NCBI GenBank assembly: GCA_007121565.1
Contig: SKKI01000145.1
Location: forward strand, 1-9,126
Direction: 5' to 3'
DNA: 9,126 nucleotides
DNA from: Phycisphaerae bacterium
GTDB lineage: Bacteria > Planctomycetota > Phycisphaerae > Sedimentisphaerales > Anaerohalosphaeraceae
Position 1 is the first letter of the stretch. The number at the start of each line of letters is the position of its first letter. Below are positions 1 to 5,719 of the stretch, piece after piece. The position numbers were made by a program, and so were the translations under genes. A model generated the notes under the pieces. The model searched no databases. It saw only the letters and a program-made list of their open reading frames with translations, and had not been told where the DNA came from.

Positions 1-1
1 A

Positions 2-100
2 AATAACTTATACGGTTTCGGCAAAGACTGGATAACGCAATTAATTCAACAAAAGCAAAAATTACGCAGGAACAACGCTCCCGATAAGGATGCGGCCTAA
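2..100 (+). CDS. C-terminal end of an unidentified protein (5' truncated by window edge)
   Basis: The frame beginning at base 2 stays open for 32 codons and stops at TAA 98-100. The visible peptide starts NNLYGFGKDW and ends in a polar, basic stretch rich in Gln, Lys, Arg and Asn, as exposed protein C-termini often are. The gene body lies outside the window, so no family can be named. It converges on the minus-strand zinc-ribbon gene, whose stop is 41 bases away. I see no clear rho-independent terminator between them. The call rests only on an open frame at the edge with plausible composition, so chance cannot be excluded. Confidence 0.45.
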   Translation, partial: NNLYGFGKDWITQLIQQKQKLRRNNAPDKDAA

Positions 101-141
101 TGTGAACTTGTGACTGTCGAGATAGGTTAGAAGCGTCTCAT

Positions 142-387
142 TTATTTCCACCCTGATAAGAATTTATTGATTATAAATTCAACCATTTTTCTAAACGGAT
201 ACGTGAAGACCTCTACACCATGCAATCGTCTTTCGCCCAAGGGCATAAAAGTAGTCTCATTGCAGCATGGGCACCCCTTGAGCTTGGGATCATATTCAGA
301 AAAGCACCTGGGACAGATCGGTACAGCGCTGTCGGCACCATCCCGTTCTACCGCGTCATTCTGATTTATGCTTTTGTGTTCGTCCAT
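142..387 (-). CDS. Small zinc-ribbon protein, unknown function
   Basis: This 81-residue protein has one clear motif: C25-P-R-C28, ten residues, then C39-P-C-C42. This is the CX2C-X10-CX2C pattern of a zinc ribbon or rubredoxin-like knuckle. C41 is an additional cysteine between the last pair. The first ~20 residues are polar and acidic. The C-terminal third (roughly 55-80) is amphipathic and basic/aromatic and ends in a possible helix (KMVEFIINKF), which could contact a membrane or partner. No other domain is visible. It follows the four-helix membrane protein on the same strand with a 13-bp gap, so it is probably co-transcribed as the last gene of the hemL group. No strong Shine-Dalgarno precedes the ATG, which fits translational coupling. 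The metal site is inferred from cysteine spacing; the function is unknown. Confidence 0.72.
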   Translation of the reverse strand: MDEHKSINQNDAVERDGADSAVPICPRCFSEYDPKLKGCPCCNETTFMPLGERRLHGVEVFTYPFRKMVEFIINKFLSGWK

Positions 388-400
388 ACCGTAATACTGT

Positions 401-1264
401 TCAGCGGGTCATTCCCAGCCGGCGGAGGGTGGCGCGTGACCACTTGAGCGTTCGCGACTGGGCGCAGAGCAACAGCCATACCACCAGCAGCCAATAGCCT
501 GTGAACCGCAGATAAAACAGAATCGTCCACAGTCCCGAGGCGTCAGCTCCGGCCCAGCGGCCGCACAGCAATTCGGCCGGCATATACATCGCCCCGAGCA
601 CAACACCGGGCAAAATCACCTGCCAAGGCGTCAAGAAGACCAGCAAAAACAGTGAATTGAAAAATGCCCGGCTGATGTGATTGATGCCGCCGAGTTTGCC
701 GGTCAGGGAGATTTTCAGGTTCATCAGCAGCGTCAGACAGTACAGCACCGCCGCGATGAACATCACAAAATTGGCCGCACAGACAATCTGTCCGGCAGTG
801 GTGTAATGCATCCGCAACATATTCAAATCCAGCGTCCTTGCAGGCTCTTCCGGCTCCTCCAGCGGATCGGGTTCAACAACAGGTTCGCCGTTTTCCGGCG
901 GCGCGTCGGGGTCGATATCGGCCTGATCTGCGTCGTCATCCGCATCCAGACCGACCTCCTGGGCGATGCGTTCGACCTGCTCGGAAATGGTATTATGGGC
1001 GGTCAGCGGCACCGGCGCAGCGAATCCAAAGGACAGACGCTGCTGGCCGTCTGCCCTGTCACATACAACAGTCCCGGCCGCACCGCACGCAAGCTCGTCA
1101 TCTTTTTCGACCAAACCAAGGCGATGCAGCCAAAACACACCCTGCGAGGCCACCAGCGCCAGCAGCAGCAGCCAGAATAAAAGATTTTTCATTCCCTTCA
1201 TTACACTGACGGCCTCGAGGCTGTCGGTGGTATCGATCATCTGCTGATTGACATTTTCTTCCAT
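401..1264 (-). CDS. Four-helix membrane protein with acidic extracytoplasmic loop, unknown function
   Basis: A 287-residue protein I do not recognise. Hydrophobic segments lie near residues 27-47, 158-183, 202-226 and 246-268. Between the first two is a loop of about 110 residues containing two cysteines (C60, C68) and a strongly acidic, proline-rich stretch at ~105-143 (DADDDAD, EPDPLEEPEEP). The C-terminus is basic (RTLKWSRATLRRLGMTR). By the positive-inside rule, both ends would be cytoplasmic and the acidic loop outside. The ATG at 1264 is supported by a GAAGGG element 8 nt upstream. It starts 67 bp after hemL and ends 13 bp before the zinc-ribbon gene, all on one strand. The four-helix layout, long disordered acidic linker and lack of catalytic motifs suggest a structural or sensing membrane protein, but that is only inference. 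The linker could also be a low-conservation spacer. Confidence 0.8.
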   Translation of the reverse strand: MEENVNQQMIDTTDSLEAVSVMKGMKNLLFWLLLLALVASQGVFWLHRLGLVEKDDELACGAAGTVVCDRADGQQRLSFGFAAPVPLTAHNTISEQVERIAQEVGLDADDDADQADIDPDAPPENGEPVVEPDPLEEPEEPARTLDLNMLRMHYTTAGQIVCAANFVMFIAAVLYCLTLLMNLKISLTGKLGGINHISRAFFNSLFLLVFLTPWQVILPGVVLGAMYMPAELLCGRWAGADASGLWTILFYLRFTGYWLLVVWLLLCAQSRTLKWSRATLRRLGMTR

Positions 1265-1302
1265 TGCATTTTCCCTTCATTAAAATCAACGCTAAGTGAT
1301 TT

Positions 1303-1331
1303 GGCCGTCAAACCGGCCCCGGCTTACGGCC
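1303..1331 (-). other. Intercistronic hairpin immediately after hemL
   Basis: GGCCGT at 1303-1308 is complementary to ACGGCC at 1326-1331, giving a 6-bp stem with a 17-nt GC-rich loop. In the minus-strand transcript it begins at the first base after the hemL TAG. No T-run follows it (AAATCACTT instead), so it is not a standard intrinsic terminator. It could be a partial attenuator, an RNA-stabilising or processing element, or a chance product of GC-rich sequence. Confidence 0.35.
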
Positions 1332-2621
1332 CTATCGAATGTTGCAGAAGGCATTATACGCGGCCGAAACTGTTTTATCAATATCCTGTTGGGTATGGGC
1401 CAGCGAGAGAAACATCGCCTCATAGGCGCTGGGGGCCAGATAAACGCCCTGCTCGAGCATGTCGAGAAAATACCGCTTGAACCGGGCGATATCGGTGGCC
1501 TGGACATCCTCAAAATGCCGGACCGGATGCTGCGAAAAGAAGGCACTCAGGATTGACCCGACACGGTTGATTGTCAACGGGATACCCGCCCGCCCGGCGG
1601 CGTCTTTCAGTCCGGCCTCGAGGGATGCGCCTTTTTGTTCAAGTGTCCGATACGTGTCGGACTTCTCGAGCAGTTCAAGTGTTTTGTTCGCCGCAGCCAC
1701 CGCAAGGGGATTGCCGCTAAGGGTGCCGGCCTGATAAACCGGCCCAACAGGAGACAACAAGTCCATTATATCGCTTCGCCCCCCTACGGCCGCAGCGGGC
1801 AATCCGCCGCCGACGATCTTGCCCAGACACGTCAAATCGGCCTTGATTCCGTATCGCTGCTGCGCTCCGCCGAGGGCAACGCGGAAACCGGTAATGACCT
1901 CATCGAAAATCAACACCGCTCCATGTTGGTCGCACAACTGCCTGATTGCCTCCAAATACCCTTCTACCGGGGCGATAACGCCCATATTGGCCGCAACCGG
2001 CTCGACCACCACCGCCGCGATCCGGTCGGGATAGTTGGCAAAGGCCCGACCAACGGCCTCAATGTCATTATACGGCACGGCGATGGTCTGGGCGGCGACA
2101 TGGCCCGGCACGCCCGCGCTGGAAGGCACGCCGTGTTCGGCCAGTCCCGAGCCGGCGCTGACCAGCATACTGTCGCTGTGGCCGTGATAGCCGCCGACCA
2201 TCTTGACGATACTCTCGCGCCGGGTGAACGCCCGTGCCAGCCGCACGGCGGTCATGACCGCCTCGGTACCGCTGCTGACCAGGCGGACTTTGTCGATACT
2301 CTCGTATGCGGCGGCGATTCGCCGAGCCAGCTTGGTTTCAGCCTCTGTCGGCGCGCCGAAGGATGTGCCCCGGGCCGCAGCCTGCTCGATAGCCGTAACC
2401 ACCTCCGGATGGGCATGGCCCAGGATCATCGGTCCCCAGGAACCGACATAATCAATATAGGTATTGCCATCCACGTCGGTGATCGTCGCCCCGCGGGCCG
2501 CGGCAATGAACAGCGGCCCGCAATCGACCGAACCGAACGCCCGCGCCGGCGAATTGACCCCGCCGGGGATGACCTTTTTGGCCTGCTCAAAAGCGGCCTG
2601 CGAATATGTCCTCGCGCGCAT
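1332..2621 (-). CDS. hemL: Glutamate-1-semialdehyde 2,1-aminomutase (HemL)
   Basis: This PLP enzyme converts glutamate-1-semialdehyde to 5-aminolevulinate, the last step of the C5 route to haem and other tetrapyrroles, in the cytoplasm. Its 429 residues are close to the usual family length. Family signatures appear in order: KVIPGGVNSPARAF near the N-terminus, YIDYVGSWGPMILGHAHP, GTSFGAPTEAE, SSGTEAVMTAVRLARAFT, YHGHSDSML, the PLP-ring aspartate in LIFDEVITGFR (D240), the Schiff-base lysine in CLGKIVGGGLP (K268), and QAGTLSGNP. I chose ATG 2621 because GGGAGA lies 7 nt upstream and the N-terminus then matches the family. An in-frame TTG at 2645 would add eight residues but has no good Shine-Dalgarno. 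It is the first gene of a minus-strand group, diverging from the PpiD-like gene. All key residues are present, and function is confidently assigned from family knowledge. Confidence 0.97.
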   Translation of the reverse strand: MRARTYSQAAFEQAKKVIPGGVNSPARAFGSVDCGPLFIAAARGATITDVDGNTYIDYVGSWGPMILGHAHPEVVTAIEQAAARGTSFGAPTEAETKLARRIAAAYESIDKVRLVSSGTEAVMTAVRLARAFTRRESIVKMVGGYHGHSDSMLVSAGSGLAEHGVPSSAGVPGHVAAQTIAVPYNDIEAVGRAFANYPDRIAAVVVEPVAANMGVIAPVEGYLEAIRQLCDQHGAVLIFDEVITGFRVALGGAQQRYGIKADLTCLGKIVGGGLPAAAVGGRSDIMDLLSPVGPVYQAGTLSGNPLAVAAANKTLELLEKSDTYRTLEQKGASLEAGLKDAAGRAGIPLTINRVGSILSAFFSQHPVRHFEDVQATDIARFKRYFLDMLEQGVYLAPSAYEAMFLSLAHTQQDIDKTVSAAYNAFCNIR

Positions 2622-2627
2622 CTGAAG

Positions 2628-2633
2628 TCTCCC
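2628..2633 (-). promoter_or_regulatory. Ribosome binding site deciding the hemL start
   Basis: On the minus strand this reads GGGAGA, with 7 nt to ATG 2621. It favours this start over the in-frame TTG at 2645, which has only a TGATGG-type sequence upstream. Confidence 0.75.
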
Positions 2634-2690
2634 AATGGTGAACAAACCATCAATCCATCAGTATAAAAAGTGAATTCATTGAGTGGTGGG

Positions 2691-2719
2691 ATTGTACACG
2701 CGCCCGGGGCGGTTGTCCA
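2691..2719 (-). promoter_or_regulatory. Sigma70-like promoter for hemL
   Basis: On the minus strand, TGGACA (2714-2719) and TACAAT (2691-2696) each match five of six bases of the -35 and -10 consensus and are separated by exactly 17 bp. Transcription would start near 2684, giving a leader of about 60 nt before the hemL ATG. The leader carries an imperfect tandem 8-mer (TGATGGAT, TGATGGTT; plus-strand 2645-2660). A second TATACT lies at 2660-2665 on the same strand but has no fitting -35. Housekeeping promoters in Planctomycetota may deviate from the E. coli pattern, so this is a sequence match only. Confidence 0.55.
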
Positions 2720-2752
2720 ATTCAAAGATAATCGACAAAGAAGCATTTTTTC

Positions 2753-2780
2753 TTGCAATCCTTCCTTGGGTGGCTATACT
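2753..2780 (+). promoter_or_regulatory. Candidate promoter of the PpiD-like/HMT-MTHFR gene cluster
   Basis: TTGCAA (2753-2758; four of six -35 bases) is followed after 16 bp by TATACT (2775-2780; five of six -10 bases). This would start RNA near 2787, about 50 nt before the ATG at 2839. It is divergent from, and about 30 bp away from, the hemL promoter, so the two could share a regulator. I see no clear operator palindrome between them. Confidence 0.48.
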
Positions 2781-2838
2781 GCCTTTTTCGTACATTTTGA
2801 ACAGGACATAGAGATTGAATTAAACACGGGACCGACTT

Positions 2839-5058
2839 ATGCATTTGTACAAATGGATGCGCAAAAACAAGAAAAAGATAATGGCGTTTGTCGTCATCTT
2901 CTTGATGATATCGTTTGTTGTGGGTTATGCAGGGCTCCAGTTATTTATTGGCTTATTGGGTCGAGATAACCCGGTAATAGGGACACTTGAGGACGGCCAG
3001 CGGATTCGTGCGCGCGATTATCTGGCCGCTCAGAATGAGCTGCGTCTGCTGCAGATGCTCGGCGGGGATATGGTGCTGATGGCCCAGGGCCAGCAGGGTC
3101 TGGCCGGGCCGCTGATGGCGCACCTGCTGTTTCCCGACTCGCGCGTACTGGCAGAAAACTTGTCACCGGCGGATTTAAAACGGGCTGCCCAGGCCGGACA
3201 GATTCCTGTCGATGTTGCACTGATTGACGACTTTTTTGATGAACGGCCGCAGCCGGAACTGGCGTGGATATTGCTGCAAGCCGAGGCACACAGCGCCGGC
3301 AGTGCGATCTCCGAGGCTAATGCGCGCAATACACTGCTGCAAATCATGCCGCATTTGGCCGAGGGAGCCGATCCGGCGCAAGTCTACCGTGCCATTATCC
3401 GCGAAACGAATCTGCCCGAAGAGCAAATTGTACGCACCTTTGCTGATTTTCTGGGAGTGATGTTTTATATCAACAACATCACCGACAATCAATTGGTCAC
3501 GCTCAATCAACTGCAAGCTGCGCTCGGGCGCAGCCACGAGCAGTTTGACGCCGAATGGGTTGAGATTGCGGCCGGGTGGTTTATCGACGAAGACAGTCCC
3601 GTCGAGCAGGACGCAATGCACCAGCAGTTTGAGGCGTACAATGATGTCATGCCCGGTCTGTTCAGCGATGACAATCCGTTTGGGTTTGGCTACAGACTGC
3701 CCAAGCGTATTCAACTGGAGTATATCACCGTGCTGCTGGACGATGTCAAAACGCAAATCACGCGGCCGACGTCCGAACAGATGGAAGAGTTTTACAGCCG
3801 CAATATTGAGCGGTTTCGCTACCAGGAGCCGGCAGATCCGGCCGACCCCGAAGGCGAGCAGGTTACCCGAACGCGCTCCTTTTCCGAAGCGCTGCCCCAG
3901 ATACGCCAACAGATGCAGCAGGAACGGATCAACCGCCTGGCCATGCAGATATTCAACGACGCCAGAACGATGACCGAAGAGGAGTTTTTCACGATCAACC
4001 TGGAAGAAGCCGATTTTGAGCAGTTCCAGGCGGTTGCGGGCGATTACGCGCAGGCGGCCGAGGATCTGTCGCAACAATACAACGTTCAGGTGCTGACCGG
4101 TCGGACAGGGCTTTTGAGCAGAGCCGATTTCCAGGATACTGATATCCTGTCGATGCTACAGGTTCAGCACGGCCAACGCTCCACTGCGTTGTCAGAGGTC
4201 GTATTCACTGTTCGGCGCGACCCCCGGGAAACGCCGTCGGCCATCGGCGGCCTCCGGGCACGCCCCTGGGAGAATATCGGCCCGATGACAGGCGGGCATT
4301 ATGATCAGGAGGCGCAGGAGTATCACCGTCTGATGACGATGGTGCGTGTGGTTGACATTCAAGAGGCCGAGGTTCCCGCAACAATGGATATTTCATTCCC
4401 AATCCACGGAATGAACGTCCTGCCCTCACAGCGCCAAGACGAACAGCCGCTTTTTTCGCTGGCCGATCAGATTGCCTCCGACATCCGCACGCGACGGGCA
4501 ATGGAGCAGGCCGAAACGTTTGCCCAGGACCTGGCAACACTGGTCCAGGACCTCGGTTGGAACGAAGCGATTGCAGTGTTTAATGAGAAGCTTGCCGAGC
4601 ATGACATCCCCCTTGCTGAGCTGGAGACGATTCGAGACCAGCGCCGCCTGCCTCAAACCGAACGCGCCCAAATGTTGAGCTTCATTGAAAGGAATCCCGC
4701 CGCTGCGGCGTTCCTTCAGGATCGGCTTGCAACCAGCGCTCGCAATGAAAAGATTCATCGCCTGCTGCCCGACAGTCAGGCGTCTGTCGATGAACTTGCC
4801 GAGGTGGTCAGCATTGAAAAAAAGGCGGCCTGTTATGTGGTTAAACGCGTTGATCGCAAGCCGGCCACTGAGGCCGATTATCTGGAGAACAAGATGGAGG
4901 CCGCTTTCCAGGCCAATATGACCGCGACCATCGAGCCGGTATTGATACATTTGCTGCCCCGCAATCTACTGGCGCGGACGGGCTACGAAGCAACCGACGA
5001 AAGGCCGATTATTGACGACTCGCCGCCGCCGGCGCCTCCGACCGGGGGAGGTTTTTAA
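2839..5058 (+). CDS. Membrane-anchored PpiD/SurA-like periplasmic chaperone, parvulin core not visible
   Basis: A 739-residue protein with a basic N-terminus (KWMRKNKKK) and one membrane segment at about 14-38, then a long soluble part presumed to be periplasmic. This matches PpiD/SurA_N-type folding factors. PpiD-like features: a helical SurA-N-type region at ~50-235; a segment at ~239-298 ending YRLPKRIQLEYITV, like the strand preceding parvulin in this family; SEQMEEFYSRNIERF (~312-326); a helix ~348-373 resembling the stretch normally found after parvulin; and at ~395-510 the late-domain pattern (VQVLTGRTGLLSRADF, then LMTMVRVVDIQEAEVP). Between ~327 and 348, where ~100 parvulin residues are expected, there is only a Pro/Asp/Glu linker, so isomerase activity is doubtful. 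The tail is Pro/Gly-rich (PPPAPPTGGGF). The start follows a modest CGGGA site. The stop overlaps the next ATG by one base. Family placement is by pattern, not alignment. Confidence 0.78.
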   Translation: MHLYKWMRKNKKKIMAFVVIFLMISFVVGYAGLQLFIGLLGRDNPVIGTLEDGQRIRARDYLAAQNELRLLQMLGGDMVLMAQGQQGLAGPLMAHLLFPDSRVLAENLSPADLKRAAQAGQIPVDVALIDDFFDERPQPELAWILLQAEAHSAGSAISEANARNTLLQIMPHLAEGADPAQVYRAIIRETNLPEEQIVRTFADFLGVMFYINNITDNQLVTLNQLQAALGRSHEQFDAEWVEIAAGWFIDEDSPVEQDAMHQQFEAYNDVMPGLFSDDNPFGFGYRLPKRIQLEYITVLLDDVKTQITRPTSEQMEEFYSRNIERFRYQEPADPADPEGEQVTRTRSFSEALPQIRQQMQQERINRLAMQIFNDARTMTEEEFFTINLEEADFEQFQAVAGDYAQAAEDLSQQYNVQVLTGRTGLLSRADFQDTDILSMLQVQHGQRSTALSEVVFTVRRDPRETPSAIGGLRARPWENIGPMTGGHYDQEAQEYHRLMTMVRVVDIQEAEVPATMDISFPIHGMNVLPSQRQDEQPLFSLADQIASDIRTRRAMEQAETFAQDLATLVQDLGWNEAIAVFNEKLAEHDIPLAELETIRDQRRLPQTERAQMLSFIERNPAAAAFLQDRLATSARNEKIHRLLPDSQASVDELAEVVSIEKKAACYVVKRVDRKPATEADYLENKMEAAFQANMTATIEPVLIHLLPRNLLARTGYEATDERPIIDDSPPPAPPTGGGF
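5047..5051 (+). promoter_or_regulatory. Strong Shine-Dalgarno for the DUF6677-like gene, embedded in the upstream coding sequence
   Basis: GGAGG with 6 nt to ATG 5058. The site is formed by the glycine codons ending the PpiD-like protein (TGGGF), whose TAA overlaps the next ATG as TAATG. The layout suggests translational coupling or reinitiation. Confidence 0.75.
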
Positions 5059-5474
5059 TGAAAAACATGCGTAACAGCACCGATTTTGCATTGTTATTGC
5101 TGTTTGTCGCCCTGGCCGGCTGGGCCGTTCCGGGCGCCGGACACCTGCTGATACGTGAAACCAAGCGGGCGATTATTATCTGCGCGACGGTCGTGGGACT
5201 TTTTGCCGTAGGGCTGTATATCGGCTCGGTGGCGGTACTTGAGCCGGTTCACACGGCATGGTATATTTTTGCCGGGCAAATGCTGACCACACCGGCGGTG
5301 GGCGTTTTGACCGATATCGCCCAAAAAGGCGAGTACATCGCCTATGGACGCCCTGCCGACATCGGGCTGATCTATACGATTATCGCCGGGCTGCTGAACC
5401 TGCTGTGCGTGTCCAACGCGGTGTATATGGCCTACTGCGGACGTGGACAACTGATCGGGGAGGACGAGGCATGA
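5058..5474 (+). CDS. DUF6677-like four-helix membrane protein
   Basis: A 138-residue integral membrane protein with hydrophobic segments near residues 10-31, 38-61, 66-86 and 101-126. The early motif GWAVPGAGHLLIRETKRAIII (a Pro-Gly-x-Gly turn, then a basic loop leading into helix 2) resembles small membrane proteins of the DUF6677 group seen in Planctomycetota. I recall this by pattern and could not search for it. A GRPADIGLIYT segment precedes the last helix, and the tail is short and acidic (GEDEA). No enzymatic residues are evident. The start is secure: strong GGAGG and one-base overlap with the PpiD-like stop. Its own stop overlaps the next gene as ATGA. Tight packing with an envelope chaperone suggests a membrane role linked to it, which is inference. 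Confidence 0.82.
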   Translation: MKNMRNSTDFALLLLFVALAGWAVPGAGHLLIRETKRAIIICATVVGLFAVGLYIGSVAVLEPVHTAWYIFAGQMLTTPAVGVLTDIAQKGEYIAYGRPADIGLIYTIIAGLLNLLCVSNAVYMAYCGRGQLIGEDEA

Positions 5475-5716
5475 GCTCGGCACTGCTGGCGGGACTGTTT
5501 ACCTCACCGATTCATATCGGCACCGATCCGGCGTCGATGCTGTGGATGTTTCCGCTGCTGGCGGCGATTGCGATCATTTACAAAGCCACCAAGATGCGCG
5601 TGCTGATGTGGAAACGCTTCATCCGCGAAGTGGGCATTCTTTTTGTCACGCTGAGCGGCTTTATGATCCTGGCGATTGTCGTGCTGAATCTGATCGCCTG
5701 GCTGGCGACAACGTAG
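5471..5716 (+). CDS. Small two-helix membrane protein, unknown function
   Basis: An 81-residue protein starting at ATG 5471, which overlaps the previous stop by four bases (ATGA). A longer frame reaching back to 5258 would run inside the upstream gene and is not needed. Hydrophobic segments lie near residues 23-37 (MLWMFPLLAAIAIIY) and 54-79 (VGILFVTLSGFMILAIVVLN). Between them is a basic loop (KATKMRVLMWKRFIRE), which should be cytoplasmic, placing both termini outside. No family recognised. Its position, translationally coupled to the DUF6677-like gene and 3 bp ahead of the methyltransferase/MTHFR gene, suggests it works with the former. GAGGACGAGG upstream supplies a purine-rich ribosome site. 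The start is supported by overlap and hydrophobicity. Confidence 0.78.
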   Translation: MSSALLAGLFTSPIHIGTDPASMLWMFPLLAAIAIIYKATKMRVLMWKRFIREVGILFVTLSGFMILAIVVLNLIAWLATT

Positions 5717-5719
5717 ATT

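Noticed and set aside
2622..2645. Longer HemL starting at TTG 2645
   Set aside because: ATG 2621 has GGGAGA 7 nt upstream and gives the usual N-terminus and length. The TTG lacks a good ribosome site.
1635..2666. 343-codon open frame antisense to hemL
   Set aside because: It mirrors hemL codon bias, has no domain pattern, and runs across the hemL leader and start region. hemL itself is unambiguous.
2671..2678. Palindrome TGAATTCA as an operator in the divergent region
   Set aside because: An 8-bp palindrome is expected by chance, and it is not placed symmetrically to either promoter.
3175..4077. 300-codon open frame antisense to the PpiD-like gene
   Set aside because: It has no ribosome site or domain signature. 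The plus-strand frame is continuous, with a membrane anchor and translational coupling.
5258..5470. Longer form of the small membrane protein starting at 5258
   Set aside because: The extension overlaps the DUF6677-like gene out of frame and reads as a shadow. ATG 5471 in the ATGA overlap is the natural start.
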